Shown: positions 51,091 to 61,214, counted from the first letter of the stretch. The stretch is DNA of 64,000 bases from Candidatus Pantoea gossypiicola (GCF_008632075.1 NZ_VWVM01000009.1:110525-174524), one strand, 5' to 3'. The notes: generated by a model from the sequence alone, not told the origin. Numbers and translations: made by a program.

Positions 51091-51481
51091 AACCATCCTG
51101 TGCAGAAGCGGTTGAGTGCAAAAGTGCGTCGGAATTCAGGGCCGACGCAAACGTTCTCTTACGGCTGACGTTACCACCGAATCTGACGATTAACCATAAG
51201 CAAACCGGGGTCGAAAGCAGATGCACAGCCTAACCAGAAACGACCTGCCACAGGATAAAAAACTGCAATTTTGTGATTAATCGCGCAATAAATGCAGGTC
51301 TTTTAAATATACGCAGCAAATTTATGCGGGATGGCATTCAGGATGTTAAAAAAATTCCGTACCCCGCCAGGAGATGAATGAGAAAAAGTAATGCGAATTC
51401 AGTCGCAAAATTAGAATAAATCAAACGAAGTTCCCTGATGGTGCAGCGTTGCCTTTTGGTAGTGCAGAAGCGTTCAGATAT
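51091..51481. promoter_or_regulatory. gcvTHP upstream region
   Basis: About 390 bp without a gene, becoming AT-rich from 51240 to 51440. Its length and position fit the long Lrp/GcvA-controlled upstream region known for E. coli gcvTHP. I cannot identify specific operators with confidence, and I see no glycine-riboswitch-like structure. Confidence 0.55.
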
Positions 51482-51506
51482 AAAAAAAGCCAGCAGACGC
51501 TGGCTT
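51482..51506 (-). terminator. Intrinsic terminator of ubiI
   Basis: On the minus strand an 8-bp stem (51499-51506 with 51487-51494, 4-nt loop) is followed by Ts down to 51482. It lies 16 bp after the ubiI stop and separates the pepP-ubiH-ubiI operon from gcvTHP. Confidence 0.85.
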
Positions 51507-51522
51507 ATCAGAAGGCACGGAT

Positions 51523-52725
51523 TTAGCGTAGCCAGGCGGGCAAATCATTCAGGCCCATCGCCTGCTTCAGCATTACCGGTTTGACACCCGGCAGGCGATC
51601 CGCCAGCTTCAGGCCGACATCGCGCAGCAGTTTTTTCGCCGGATTGTTACCAGCGAACATTTCACGAAAGCCCTGCATTCCCGCCAGCATCATCGCGGCA
51701 CTGTGCTTACGGCTGCGCTCGTAGCGACGCAGATAAAGGTGCTGACCAATGTCTTTTCCCTGCTGATGCAGACGGCGAATTTCACCAATCAGTTCGGCGG
51801 CATCCATAAAGCCAAGGTTAACGCCCTGACCCGCCAGTGGATGAATGGTGTGGGCCGCATCGCCCACCAGCGCCAGACGGTGTGCCGCAAAGTTGCGGGC
51901 ATAGCGCGCCACCAGCGGGAACGACTTACGCTCGCTCTCCAGCTGGCACAGGCCGAGGCGCATATCAAACGCCACCGAGAGCTGCTGATTGAACAGCGCG
52001 TCTGGCATGGTTTCCAGACGACTCGCTTCCTGCGGCGAGAGCGACCAGACGATGGAGCTCAGATGGGGATCCTGCATCGGCAGGAAAGCCAGAATGCCGT
52101 CGCCGTGGAACACCTGGCGCGCCACCGCGTCGTGCGGCTTCTCAGTGCGGACGTTAGCCACTAACGCATGGTGCTCGTAATCCCAGAAGGTCAGCGGAAT
52201 ATCGGCTTTATTACGCAGCCAGGAGTTAGCCCCGTCAGCGGCAATCATCAATCGCGCGCTTAACATGCTGCCATCCTGCAGAGTAATAAAGGCTTCGTTG
52301 TCGCCAAATGCCACCTGCTGTAACTGCGAGGGTGCCATCAGCGTTACGTCACTACAGGCGCTGGCGCGTTGCCAGAGCGCGTGATGAATCACCGGGTTTT
52401 CGATGATATGGCCCAGATGCGACAGGCCCTGCTGCTGACCATCAAAGGCGATGGTACCGAAACTGTCCTTATCCCACACTTCCATGCCGTGATACGCGCG
52501 GCCGCGCAGCGAGAGAATGGTCGACCAGACATCCAGCTTCTGTAACAGCCGTTCGCTGGCAGCGTTGATGGCTGACACGCGAATGGACGGAGACGCACTC
52601 AGCGCCAGCGGTGGCTCCGGCGATTTTTCCAGCACGGCGATGCGCAGTCCGCTGCCCTGCAAGCCGCAGGCCACCGCCAGCCCCACCATACCGCCACCGG
52701 CAATCACCACATCAAAAGTTTGCAT
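51523..52725 (-). CDS. ubiI: 2-octaprenylphenol C5-hydroxylase UbiI (VisC)
   Basis: FAD monooxygenase that introduces the C5 hydroxyl during aerobic ubiquinone synthesis. The ATG at 52725 (MQTFDVVIAGGGMVGLAVACG) gives 400 residues, the E. coli length; upstream frame to 52863 lies inside ubiH and is spurious. The Rossmann GGGMVG and the second FAD motif LVGDAAHTIHPLAGQGVNLG are present. It follows ubiH by 13 bp, making it a paralogous pair. Confidence 0.96.
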   Translation of the reverse strand: MQTFDVVIAGGGMVGLAVACGLQGSGLRIAVLEKSPEPPLALSASPSIRVSAINAASERLLQKLDVWSTILSLRGRAYHGMEVWDKDSFGTIAFDGQQQGLSHLGHIIENPVIHHALWQRASACSDVTLMAPSQLQQVAFGDNEAFITLQDGSMLSARLMIAADGANSWLRNKADIPLTFWDYEHHALVANVRTEKPHDAVARQVFHGDGILAFLPMQDPHLSSIVWSLSPQEASRLETMPDALFNQQLSVAFDMRLGLCQLESERKSFPLVARYARNFAAHRLALVGDAAHTIHPLAGQGVNLGFMDAAELIGEIRRLHQQGKDIGQHLYLRRYERSRKHSAAMMLAGMQGFREMFAGNNPAKKLLRDVGLKLADRLPGVKPVMLKQAMGLNDLPAWLR

Positions 52726-52738
52726 CTGAGCCTCTTTA

Positions 52739-53917
52739 TTAACGCTTAACCCAGCCAAGCGTACGCTCAGCCAGTTGATTTCGTAGCCACGGCAGATGAT
52801 CCATCGCCAGCAGACCCAGGTTGCGACCGGCCACCATCGGGCCATAGCGATTCGCAAAGACACGAACCAGCCCGTCGGTAATACCGATGGTCGCGGCGCG
52901 GTCGGGCTGACGACGCTGCTGGTAATGGTTCAGCACCGCATAGCTGCCGGGGTCCTGCTGCTGGCGATGGGCGGCGGCCAGAGTTTCAGCCAGCGACATC
53001 ACATCCCGCAGGCCAAGATTGAAGCCCTGACCAGCAATCGGATGCAGCGTCTGCGCTGCATTGCCCACCACCGCCACGCGGTGGGTCACGGGCGAGATCG
53101 CCCGGTGGAGTGCCAGCGGGTAGTATTCACGCTGACCGGTGTGGGTGAATTTGCCCAGGCGCCAGCCAAAGGCTCGCTGCAAGTGGCTCAGGAATTCAGC
53201 CTCGCTCCACTCCTGAATCCTTTGACGCTCCGACAGCGGATGACACCAGACCAGCGACAGACGGTTGCCAGACATCGGCAGCAACGCCAGCGGGCCATGT
53301 TCGGTGAAACGTTCGAACGCGCGGCCATGATGAGGCAACGCAGTGGTGACATTGGCAATCACAGCGAGCTGCTGATAGTCGTCCCGTTGCCACTGAATAC
53401 CGCATGAGGCGGCCAGCGCAGAGCGCGTACCATCCGCCGTCACCAGCAGTTTGCCGCTGAGTTGCTCGCCACTGTCCAGCGATACCTCTACCTGCTGCTC
53501 GCTGCGTTGGGCATGCGTGACGCGCGCCGGACAGCGCAGCGTCACGCCTGGCGCTTTTTTCAGTTCAGCAAACAGCCGCTGACCGACGTCAAACAGTTCG
53601 ACCACCTGTCCCAGCGCCGGAATCGCGTAATCCGCCGCTGCCAGCGATACAAAGCCAGCGTGCCCGCGGTCGGAAACATGGATGTCGGTAATCGGGGTGG
53701 CACAGCTGGCGATGCGCTGCCACAGATTGATGTCCGCCAGCTGCTGGCAGGTGCCGGCAGAGAGCGCAATCGCGCGGCCATCGAAACCGGGATGCGCCCG
53801 ACTGCCCGGCTCACTGCTTTCAATCAGCGTCACCGGCAGTGTGCCCTGGGTAAGATGGGAGATCGCCAGCGCCAGCGTCGCCCCGGTCATGCCGCCTCCG
53901 GCAATCAGAATCGTCAT
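52739..53917 (-). CDS. ubiH: 2-octaprenyl-6-methoxyphenol hydroxylase UbiH
   Basis: FAD monooxygenase for the C1 hydroxylation in ubiquinone synthesis. It is 392 residues, the E. coli length. The N-terminal FAD site is MTILIAGGGMTGATLALAIS and the second FAD motif is VVGNAAQTLHPIAGQGFNLG. Its start overlaps the pepP stop by 4 bp, so the two are co-translated. Confidence 0.96.
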   Translation of the reverse strand: MTILIAGGGMTGATLALAISHLTQGTLPVTLIESSEPGSRAHPGFDGRAIALSAGTCQQLADINLWQRIASCATPITDIHVSDRGHAGFVSLAAADYAIPALGQVVELFDVGQRLFAELKKAPGVTLRCPARVTHAQRSEQQVEVSLDSGEQLSGKLLVTADGTRSALAASCGIQWQRDDYQQLAVIANVTTALPHHGRAFERFTEHGPLALLPMSGNRLSLVWCHPLSERQRIQEWSEAEFLSHLQRAFGWRLGKFTHTGQREYYPLALHRAISPVTHRVAVVGNAAQTLHPIAGQGFNLGLRDVMSLAETLAAAHRQQQDPGSYAVLNHYQQRRQPDRAATIGITDGLVRVFANRYGPMVAGRNLGLLAMDHLPWLRNQLAERTLGWVKR

Positions 53918-55236
53918 GCCTGTTTTGCCGCCGCCATCAATGCTTCAATCTCATCGGCCTCTTTTACGACGCTGTCAGTGAGATTTTCAATGCCATTTTC
54001 AGTGATCACAATGTCATCTTCGATTCGGATACCGATGCCGCGATACTGTGCGGGCACGTCTGCATCCGGCCCGATATAGAGACCTGGCTCGACGGTTAAC
54101 ACCATGCCCGGCTCCAGAATCCGGTCGCGGCTGGGAGTCCCATAGTGACCGACATCGTGCACATCCAGCCCCAGCCAGTGCCCCAGGCCATGCATGTAAA
54201 ACTGGCGATGCGCTTCTTCAGCGATCAGGGTATCAACGTCGCCTTCAAGAATGCCCAGCTCAACCAGACCGGTAATCATGATGCGCACCACTTCATCATT
54301 CACTTCACGAATGCTGACGCCAGGGCGGAACAGCTCAAGCGATCGCTTCAGCGAAGCCAGCACGATGTCGTAAATCGCGCGCTGCGCCGGGCTGAATTTG
54401 CCGTTAACCGGGAAGGTGCGAGTGATATCGCCCGCATAGCCGTAGAATTCACAGCCTGCATCGATCAGGACCAGATCGCCATCGTGCATTTCACTTTCGT
54501 TTTCGGTGTAGTGCAGAATGCAGCCGTTCTCACCGGCACCCACGATGGTGTTGTAGGAGGGATAACGCGCGCCGTGGCGGGTGAATTCGTGATGAATTTC
54601 CCCTTCAAGCTGGTACTCAAACATGCCGGGCTGACAGAATTGCATGGCACGGGTATGCGCCAGTGCGCTGATTTCCCCGGCGCGACGTAACAGCGCAATC
54701 TCCTCTGCATCTTTGAACAGGCGCATCTCATGCACCCACGGTCGCCAGTCAGTGACGGTAGCGGGCGCACTGAGATTCTGACGGAAACCGCGACGCAGCT
54801 TGCCCAGCGCGCTGAACACCAGCGTATCCGCCTCGGCATATTCGCCCTGCGCATGGTAAATGACATCAAGGCCATTCAGCAGCAGGTGGAGTTGTTCACC
54901 GATATCACTCCAGGGTAAGGCACGATCGACGCCCAGTTTTTCGGGAGCCGCCTCCTGGCCCAGCCGACGGCCAGACCAGACTTCTGCTGCCGGGTCACGC
55001 ACGCGGTTAAACAGCACGCTGTGATTATGATTTTCGTCGCTTTTAATCAGCACTAACAGCGCCTGCGGCTCGTTAAAGCCGGTGAAATAGCTGAAGTCGC
55101 TGCTCTGGCGGAACGGGTATTCCGTGTCATTACTGCGCGTCACTTCGGGCGCAGCAAAAATCAGCGCTGCGCTGCCAGGCACCATCTTTGCCAGCAGCGC
55201 CTGACGACGCTGCAGGTATCGTTCCAGTGAAATCAT
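53914..55236 (-). CDS. pepP: Xaa-Pro aminopeptidase (aminopeptidase P II)
   Basis: Removes N-terminal residues preceding proline; a dimanganese enzyme. The ATG at 55236 (MISLERYLQRRQALLAKMVPG) gives 440 residues; the frame further upstream is unrelated. The pita-bread metal ligands are visible as the Asp residues in LIDAGCEFYGYAGDITRTFP, His in MHGLGHWLGLDVHD, and Glu in VEPGLYI and GIRIEDDIVI. It overlaps ubiH. Confidence 0.97.
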   Translation of the reverse strand: MISLERYLQRRQALLAKMVPGSAALIFAAPEVTRSNDTEYPFRQSSDFSYFTGFNEPQALLVLIKSDENHNHSVLFNRVRDPAAEVWSGRRLGQEAAPEKLGVDRALPWSDIGEQLHLLLNGLDVIYHAQGEYAEADTLVFSALGKLRRGFRQNLSAPATVTDWRPWVHEMRLFKDAEEIALLRRAGEISALAHTRAMQFCQPGMFEYQLEGEIHHEFTRHGARYPSYNTIVGAGENGCILHYTENESEMHDGDLVLIDAGCEFYGYAGDITRTFPVNGKFSPAQRAIYDIVLASLKRSLELFRPGVSIREVNDEVVRIMITGLVELGILEGDVDTLIAEEAHRQFYMHGLGHWLGLDVHDVGHYGTPSRDRILEPGMVLTVEPGLYIGPDADVPAQYRGIGIRIEDDIVITENGIENLTDSVVKEADEIEALMAAAKQA

Positions 55237-55282
55237 CTCTGCACTCCCTGTAAACTGACCGGTTAAACGCGTTGACCTGAAA

Positions 55283-55861
55283 TTAGTGTAGCGTCGGTTT
55301 TTGCACTTCTGGCGCGGTGGGCTGGGGACGGGTAAACGTATCGTGGCACAGCAGTGCGGCGACACGTACATACTCAATCACCTCTTCCAGCGACTGCTCC
55401 AGCTCTTCCTGGTCTTCATCTTCTTCGTAACCAAGCTGGGCGATAGTGCGCAAATCATCGATTGCTTCGCCGGTTTCGCCGGTGACCTTATCCAGTTTAG
55501 GCTGTGTTACGCCCAGGCCGAGCAGAAAATGGTTAACCCAGCCAGCCAGTGCATCTGCGCGGTCAAATACCGTGATGTCATCGTCAGCAGGCAGCATCAG
55601 CTGAAACAGAAAGCCGTCATCTTCCAGCGTGGTCGCCGTGTGCTCATGCAGCGCCGCCAGCGGCACGGCAAGAGTGTGTGAAAACGCCATGCCTTCGTTA
55701 GCCAGGTCGTGTACCAGCGTCTTCCAGCTGGTGTCCTGATTACCGCCACAGAGGATCCCGCTCAGCAGGCCGTGCATTTCTGCGGGCGTCATGCCAACAC
55801 CCTGCTGGGAGAGCACTGCCGCGAGCGCGTTGTAATCGGGGGTTGCGTTCTGTAAGGACAT
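55283..55861 (-). CDS. ygfB: UPF0149 family protein YgfB
   Basis: A 192-residue acidic protein of the UPF0149/YgfB family. Conserved features are the N-terminal [12 protein letters not shown] motif and the segment [10 protein letters not shown], with an acidic helix [16 protein letters not shown]. Its molecular function is not settled; some homologues act as anti-regulators. It is first in ygfB-pepP-ubiH-ubiI and divergent from zapA. Confidence 0.9.
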   Translation of the reverse strand: MSLQNATPDYNALAAVLSQQGVGMTPAEMHGLLSGILCGGNQDTSWKTLVHDLANEGMAFSHTLAVPLAALHEHTATTLEDDGFLFQLMLPADDDITVFDRADALAGWVNHFLLGLGVTQPKLDKVTGETGEAIDDLRTIAQLGYEEDEDQEELEQSLEEVIEYVRVAALLCHDTFTRPQPTAPEVQKPTLH

Positions 55862-56031
55862 AAGTTTTCATCGTCGTTGGCAGAATAAGTTCGTGTTATG
55901 CTACCACTAGCTGCCTCAAGGTTTCCAGAAAAGGGGTTGTATCTTATTTCGTGGGTCTATATAGTTGCCCGCCTCCCAAGCCATTGACTGCTAAGGGAGT
56001 TGCGAGCGAAGTAATCAGTCAGGAAGGTGGC

Positions 56032-56361
56032 ATGTCTGCACAACCGGTAGATTTACAAATTTTTGGTCGTTCGTTGAGAGTGAATTGTCCGCCAGAGCAG
56101 CAAGATGCGCTCAATAGCGCGGCTGAAGATCTCAATCAACGGTTGCAAGATCTAAAAGTTCGCACTAGAGTCACAAATACAGAACAACTGGTGTTCATCG
56201 CCGCGTTAAACGTCTGCCACGAACTGGCGCAAGAGAAAGTGAAAACGCGCGATTATGCTGCTAATATGGAACAGCGTATCCGTATGTTGCAGCAGACGAT
56301 AGAACAGGCACTGGTTGAGCAAGGTCGCATCTCTGAGCGTGAAGGTGCGAAGTTCGAATAA
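56032..56361 (+). CDS. zapA: Cell division protein ZapA
   Basis: Crosslinks and stabilises FtsZ protofilaments at the Z ring. The ATG at 56032 ([20 protein letters not shown]) with GGAAGG upstream gives 109 residues, the E. coli length; the frame from 55951 adds an unrelated leader. The N-terminal globular domain ([12 protein letters not shown]) is followed by a long coiled-coil helix to the C-terminus. It lies immediately ahead of the 6S RNA gene, the conserved zapA-ssrS-ygfA order. Confidence 0.95.
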   Translation: MSAQPVDLQIFGRSLRVNCPPEQQDALNSAAEDLNQRLQDLKVRTRVTNTEQLVFIAALNVCHELAQEKVKTRDYAANMEQRIRMLQQTIEQALVEQGRISEREGAKFE

Positions 56362-56404
56362 AACTTCATGGTTGCTACCATTCAGTACGGCAACGGTGAG
56401 GTAA

Positions 56405-56590
56405 ATTTTCTCTGAGATGTTTGCAAGTGGGCCAGTCCCCTGAGCCGATATTTCGAAAAAACAGAATGTGACGCTCTGTAACCTGTGTGCATGCTCGGTT
56501 CGTCCGAGAAGCCTGATGGTTATGACGGCATGTTCACCTTGAACCAAGGGTTCAAGGGTTACAGCCTACGGCGGCATCTCGGAGATCTCC
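56405..56590 (+). ncRNA. ssrS: 6S RNA
   Basis: A close match to the enterobacterial 6S RNA, the global regulator that binds sigma-70 RNA polymerase by mimicking an open promoter. The 5' end resembles TTCTCTGAGATGT and pairs with GGCATCTCGGAGATC at the 3' end (56573-56587), closing the long rod. Between them are the conserved GGGCCAGTCCCCTGAGCC arm, the GCATGCTCGG block and the CCTTGAACCAAGGGTTCAAG hairpin. The length of about 186 nt matches the known RNA. It is expected to be transcribed with ygfA downstream. Confidence 0.95.
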
Positions 56591-56666
56591 CTTTCTGCAG
56601 TCCTGCTTTTTTCCCCAGATCGACATGTTATAGTCGCTGCACAGCGGCTTATCCGGCGGGGAAATC

Positions 56667-57275
56667 ATGTCTGAACCTTCCATGTCATCACCTTCAATGT
56701 TGCAGCGTCAGGAAATTCGTCAGCAGGTGCGCCATCTGCGTCGTGCAATGACGGATGATCAGCAGGCTAAGGCGGCCGAACAGCTCGCTGATCTCGCCCT
56801 TAACTACGCCCCCCTCTCAGCCGCACGCAATATTGCCCTGTTTTTATCCGTTGATGGTGAGCTGAATACCCGTCCGCTGATTGCCCGGCTCTGGCATCTG
56901 AAGAAAGCCGTCTATCTGCCGGTTTTACACCCCTTCTCCCCCGGTAATTTACTGTTTCTGCGCTACTCGCCCGATACGCCACTGCTTCCGAATAAACTGC
57001 GCATTCCCGAACCGCCGCTCGATATCCGGCAGTTGATCACCCTTGATCAATTGGATCTGATGATGGTGCCGCTGGTGGCCTTTGATCAGCATGGGCAACG
57101 GCTGGGGATGGGCGGCGGCTTCTATGACCGCACGCTGCAGAACTGGCGGCAGCACGGTTTTTTGCCCGTCGGTCTGGCACACGATTGTCAGCAGGTGGAT
57201 AGCCTGCCGGTTGCAGAATGGGATGTGCCGTTGCCAGCGGTGATGACGCCGTCAAAGCTCTGGCAGTGGGAGTAG
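56667..57275 (+). CDS. ygfA: 5-formyltetrahydrofolate cyclo-ligase
   Basis: Converts 5-formyl-THF to 5,10-methenyl-THF using ATP, recovering inhibitory folate. The 202-residue protein has the ATP- and folate-binding signature RLGMGGGFYDRTLQNW and the basic N-terminal helix RQEIRQQVRHLRRAM. It directly follows the 6S RNA gene, as in E. coli, where it is linked to persister formation. The N-terminal extension of about 20 residues relative to E. coli makes the exact start uncertain (the ATG at 56667 is open). Confidence 0.95.
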   Translation: MSEPSMSSPSMLQRQEIRQQVRHLRRAMTDDQQAKAAEQLADLALNYAPLSAARNIALFLSVDGELNTRPLIARLWHLKKAVYLPVLHPFSPGNLLFLRYSPDTPLLPNKLRIPEPPLDIRQLITLDQLDLMMVPLVAFDQHGQRLGMGGGFYDRTLQNWRQHGFLPVGLAHDCQQVDSLPVAEWDVPLPAVMTPSKLWQWE

Positions 57276-57420
57276 AATTGTTAAGAAACGTGCGCAGTGA
57301 AGCGCCTGAGATGACTGGCAATTCTGTCCTGTCAGCGGTGAGATCGAGCCAGCGCAGGAAACACGGTCAGATTGAAAAGACGCTAAGGCCAGCCCGTGAC
57401 ATGCTCGGCCCGCGCGATTA

Positions 57421-57810
57421 CGCACCTCATCCCTGAGGTGCGCCCGTTGCCGGGCCAACGCGTGGCGTTGTTCAAAAACGCTCCCGGCGTTTTTAGTACG
57501 CACCTCATCCCTGAGGTGCGCCCATAAACGGGCCAACGCGTGGCGTTGTTCAAAAACGCTCCCGGCGTTTTTAGTACGCACCTCATCCCTGAGGCGCGCC
57601 CATAAACGGGCCAACGCGTGGCGTTGTTCAAAAACGCTCCCGGCGTTTTTAGTACGCACCTCATCCCTGAGGTGCGCCCGTAAACGGGCCAACGCGTGGC
57701 ATTGTTCAAAAACGCTCCCGGCGTTTTTAGTACGCACCTCATCCCTGAGGTGCACCCGTAAACGGGCCAACGCGTGGCGTTGTTCAAAAACGCTCCCGGC
57801 GTTTTTTTCC
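57421..57810. repeat. Five tandem 78-bp hairpin-rich repeats between ygfA and serA
   Basis: Five nearly identical 78-bp units start at 57421, 57499, 57577, 57655 and 57733. Each unit is almost entirely made of four small palindromes in order: a stem around CCTCATCCCTGAGG, a GCCCG-N4-CGGGC stem, CAACGC-GTG-GCGTTG, and AAAAACGC-N5-GCGTTTTT. The last one is perfect in all five units and has terminator shape on both strands. Differences between units are single bases. Because 78 is a multiple of three, open frames run through the array; I regard them as artefacts. The array lies between convergent genes. Confidence 0.95.
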
Positions 57811-57901
57811 GGGCGGCGGGACGCTTTCCTCTTCTGATCGTGTTCCCAGCGTATTGAATTAATGTGTTGCGGTCAGATTTATCAGATTCAGGTTTCTCAA
57901 T

Positions 57902-57931
57902 AGCCTGTAGCGTCACTAAACGCTACAGGCT
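57902..57931 (-). terminator. Hairpin after serA
   Basis: A perfect 11-bp stem (57902-57912 with 57921-57931, 8-nt loop) lies 13 bp after the serA stop. No real U-tract follows on the minus strand, so it may be a 3'-end protecting or rho-assisted structure. Confidence 0.5.
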
Positions 57932-57943
57932 GTAAAAATCCCC

Positions 57944-59182
57944 TTAGTAAAGCAGACGCGCGCGGATAGTACCCGGAATCGCCTTCATCAGCTGCAGCGC
58001 GTTCTCTGCCACTTCCGGCTCTGCATCAATGTCGATAACCACATATCCCATAAACGGCGAGGTTTGCAGATACTGCGCGGCGATGTTGATGCCCTGCTCT
58101 GCAAAGATCTGGTTGATGGCCGTCAGCACGCCGGGACGGTTTTCATGGATGTGCAGCAGGCGACTGGCGCTGATACCGTGAATCGGCAGAGATACTTCCG
58201 GGAAGTTAACAGCCGAGAGAGTCGAGCCGTTATCGGAGTATTTCGCCAGCTTGCCCGCGACTTCAATCCCGATGTTCTCCTGCGCTTCTTCTGTCGATCC
58301 GCCAATGTGCGGTGTCAGGATCACGTTGTCGAACTCACTCAATGGAGAGATAAACGGCTCGCTGTTTGTGGCCGGCTCGGTCGGGAAGACGTCGATGGCT
58401 GCACCACCCACATGCTTGCTGGCCAGGGCATCACACAGCGCCGGTATATCCACGACGGTGCCGCGTGAGGCGTTAATCAGCAGCGCACCGGGTTTCATCT
58501 GCGCCAGCTGCTCTGCACCAATCATATCCTGCGTAGAGGCGGTTTCCGGCACGTGCAGGCTGACAACGTCGCTCATGTTGAGCAAATCCGCCAGATGGCG
58601 TACCTGCGTGGCATTACCCAGCGGCAGCTTGTTTTCAATGTCATAGAAGAAAACATGCATGCCCAGACTTTCTGCCAGCACGCCCAGCTGCATACCGATA
58701 TGGCCGTAACCGATGATTCCCAGCTTTTTGCCACGCGCTTCAAATGAGCCTTTGGCAATCTTATTCCAGATGCCACGGTGTGCTTTTGCGTTTGCTTCCG
58801 GGATGCCACGCAGCATCAGCAGCATCTCACCAATGACCAGCTCCGCCACCGAGCGGGTATTCGAGAAAGGCGCATTGAACACCGGGATACCCCGGCTCGC
58901 TGCCGCTTGCAGATCAACCTGGTTAGTGCCGATACAGAAACAGCCCACGGCGACCAGCTTTTCAGCCGCCGCAAAAATCTCTTCAGTAAGCTGGGAGCGG
59001 GAACGGATACCAATGAAGTGCGCATCGCGGATGGATGCTTTTAACGCGTCGGAGTCCAGTGCGCCCTTGTGGAATTCGATGTTGGTATAGCCTGCAGCCC
59101 GCAGGTTTTCCAGCGCGCTCTGATGGACACCTTCCACCAGCAGGAACTTAATCTTATCTTTTTCCAGTGATACCTTTGCCAT
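57944..59182 (-). CDS. serA: D-3-phosphoglycerate dehydrogenase
   Basis: First step of serine synthesis (3-phosphoglycerate to phosphohydroxypyruvate), feedback-inhibited by serine. The 412-residue protein has the NAD-binding GYGHIGMQLGVLAESLG, the catalytic Arg and Glu blocks (LLINASRGTVVD and FPTEPA) and the His of VILTPHIGGST. A C-terminal ACT serine-binding domain follows (about residues 335-412). It supplies serine that glycine-cleavage and thymidylate pathways in this window use. Confidence 0.97.
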   Translation of the reverse strand: MAKVSLEKDKIKFLLVEGVHQSALENLRAAGYTNIEFHKGALDSDALKASIRDAHFIGIRSRSQLTEEIFAAAEKLVAVGCFCIGTNQVDLQAAASRGIPVFNAPFSNTRSVAELVIGEMLLMLRGIPEANAKAHRGIWNKIAKGSFEARGKKLGIIGYGHIGMQLGVLAESLGMHVFFYDIENKLPLGNATQVRHLADLLNMSDVVSLHVPETASTQDMIGAEQLAQMKPGALLINASRGTVVDIPALCDALASKHVGGAAIDVFPTEPATNSEPFISPLSEFDNVILTPHIGGSTEEAQENIGIEVAGKLAKYSDNGSTLSAVNFPEVSLPIHGISASRLLHIHENRPGVLTAINQIFAEQGINIAAQYLQTSPFMGYVVIDIDAEPEVAENALQLMKAIPGTIRARLLY

Positions 59183-59461
59183 TTCCCGATCCTATTCAGC
59201 ATTCAATGAGGACTACCATAAGCCAGCCTTCTGTCAAAATATCAAAAAAATCGCGTCCGGCAATACAAACGATTGCCCGCCAGCCAGCATGGCAATGGCT
59301 GGCAACAGCACATTGCCGGACAAAATCATGAGGTCAGCGATGAAGAGAGAACGAACCTACTGTCGATGACGGTTATGTGACATAAGTCACCAAATTTCAC
59401 CGACGTGAGAAAAGATGATTTGCAGGCAGAAATAACCGGCGCCTTTACAGCGCCAGACAGA

Positions 59462-60121
59462 TCATTTTTTAATGGTTTTCACGCCATCAGGACCGCCGAT
59501 CAAGGCGATATCGGCACCGCGTGCGGCAAAAAGGCCAACGGTAACGACGCCAGGTAAGGCATTGATAGTTTTTTCCAGCTCAATCGGATCGAGAATGCGC
59601 AGATTATGCACATCGAGGATAATGTTACCGTTATCGGTCACCACGTTCTGACGATACTCAGGTAAGCCGCCCATTTTCACCAGCTGACGTGCCACGTAAC
59701 TGCGCGCCATCGGAATGACTTCGACCGGCAGCGGGAAACGCCCCAGTACATCGACCTCTTTTGAGGCGTCTGCGATGCAGATAAAGGTCTCGGCCACCGC
59801 GGCCACGATCTTTTCACGCGTCAGCGCTGCGCCGCCGCCTTTGATCATTTGCATCTGTGGGTTGATCTCATCCGCGCCATCAACGTAAACCGACAGCAGG
59901 TCAATCTCGTTCAGATCAAACACCTGAATGCCCAGGCTTTTCAGTTTCTGGGTAGAGGCGTCGGAGCTGGAGACAGCACCTTCGATCTGATGCCTGACCG
60001 TGGCCAGCGCATCAATAAAGTGGGCAGCGGTGGATCCGGTGCCTACACCAACAACGGTGCCCGGCTGCACATAGTCAAGTGCAGCCCAGCCAACGGCTTT
60101 TTTCAGTTCATCCTGGGTCAT
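59462..60121 (-). CDS. rpiA: Ribose-5-phosphate isomerase A
   Basis: Interconverts ribose-5-phosphate and ribulose-5-phosphate. It is 219 residues, the E. coli length. The substrate loop [16 protein letters not shown] and the active-site block [19 protein letters not shown] with the catalytic Glu and Lys (ALTREKIVA) are intact. It is divergent from argP across about 180 bp. Confidence 0.97.
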   Translation of the reverse strand: MTQDELKKAVGWAALDYVQPGTVVGVGTGSTAAHFIDALATVRHQIEGAVSSSDASTQKLKSLGIQVFDLNEIDLLSVYVDGADEINPQMQMIKGGGAALTREKIVAAVAETFICIADASKEVDVLGRFPLPVEVIPMARSYVARQLVKMGGLPEYRQNVVTDNGNIILDVHNLRILDPIELEKTINALPGVVTVGLFAARGADIALIGGPDGVKTIKK

Positions 60122-60303
60122 GGTATGTTTAAAACCTGTGCGACAACGAAGTGCGCGTAGTATAAAACAAGGCTTGCTGAAAATGCTCGGCTGTCCGACG
60201 TGGATTTATCGCTTTGGAAGCCAGCCCACAAAAAACAAGAGAGCCATCACAGGTGACACTTTTGTGGCATAGTGACGTCCACCCTGAAGGAGAGAGAAGA
60301 AGA

Positions 60304-61209
60304 ATGAAACGCCCGGATTATCGAACGCTTCAGGCGCTGGATTCAGTGATCCGCGAACGCGGCTTTGAGCGTGCCGCACAAAAGTTGTGTATCACCCAGT
60401 CGGCGGTTTCACAGCGTATCAAGCAGCTGGAGAACCTGTTTGGTCAGCCGCTGCTGGTGCGCACCGTGCCACCGCGTCCGACCGAACAGGGACAAAAACT
60501 GCTGGCGTTGCTGCATCAGGTAGAATTGCTGGAAGAGGAGTGGCTGGGCGATGAGAACAGTGGCACCACGCCGCTGCTGCTGTCGCTGGCGGTCAATGCC
60601 GATAGTCTTGCGACCTGGCTGCTGCCCGCACTGAAAGATGTACTGGCGGATTCACCTGTGCGTCTGAATCTGCAGGTCGAAGATGAAACCCGCACTCAGG
60701 AGCGTCTGCGTCGGGGTGAAGTGGTGGGTGCGGTGAGTATTCAGCCGCAGCCGCTGCCAAGTTGCCTGGTGGATCAGCTCGGTGCGCTCGACTATCTGTT
60801 TGTGGCATCACGCGACTTTGCCGATCGCTTCTTTCCAAACGGCGTCACCCGATCTGCTCTGCTGAAAGCGCCTGCGGTAGCGTTTGACCATCTTGATGAT
60901 ATGCATCAGGCCTTCCTGCAGCAGAACTTTGATCTTTCACCGGGCAGCGTGCCCTGTCACATTGTGAACTCCTCTGAAGCCTTTGTGCAGATGGCTCGGC
61001 AGGGTTCAACCTGCTGTATGATCCCACATCTTCAGATTGAGCGTGAGCTGGCAAGCGGTGAGTTAATCGATTTGACGCCGGGTCTGTGTCAGCGGCGGAT
61101 GCTCTACTGGCATCGGTTTGCGCCGGAAAGCCGGTTAATGCGTCGGGTGACCGATGCGCTGATTGCGCATGGACATCGGGTGCTGCGGCAGGATGACGTG
61201 GCAGCCTGA
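60304..61209 (+). CDS. argP: LysR-type regulator ArgP (IciA)
   Basis: Activates argO and other genes in response to arginine and lysine; also described as an inhibitor of oriC opening. The ATG at 60304 ([20 protein letters not shown]) gives 301 residues; an open frame from 60214 is not supported. The helix-turn-helix is in [21 protein letters not shown]. The target argO lies 900 bp downstream on the other strand. Confidence 0.95.
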   Translation: MKRPDYRTLQALDSVIRERGFERAAQKLCITQSAVSQRIKQLENLFGQPLLVRTVPPRPTEQGQKLLALLHQVELLEEEWLGDENSGTTPLLLSLAVNADSLATWLLPALKDVLADSPVRLNLQVEDETRTQERLRRGEVVGAVSIQPQPLPSCLVDQLGALDYLFVASRDFADRFFPNGVTRSALLKAPAVAFDHLDDMHQAFLQQNFDLSPGSVPCHIVNSSEAFVQMARQGSTCCMIPHLQIERELASGELIDLTPGLCQRRMLYWHRFAPESRLMRRVTDALIAHGHRVLRQDDVAA

Positions 61210-61214
61210 AAACA

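Noticed and set aside
51091..51481. Glycine riboswitch ahead of gcvTHP
   Set aside because: I see no paired glycine-aptamer structure, and enterobacterial gcvTHP is known to be controlled by GcvA, Lrp and PurR.
57421..57810. CRISPR array
   Set aside because: The units are contiguous 78-bp copies with no variable spacers, and no cas genes are nearby.
57252..57916. Two overlapping minus-strand frames (172 and 177 codons) made of 26-residue repeats
   Set aside because: The 78-bp repeat unit is a multiple of 3, which keeps frames open automatically. The products are repetitive, in two frames at once, and have no known domain.
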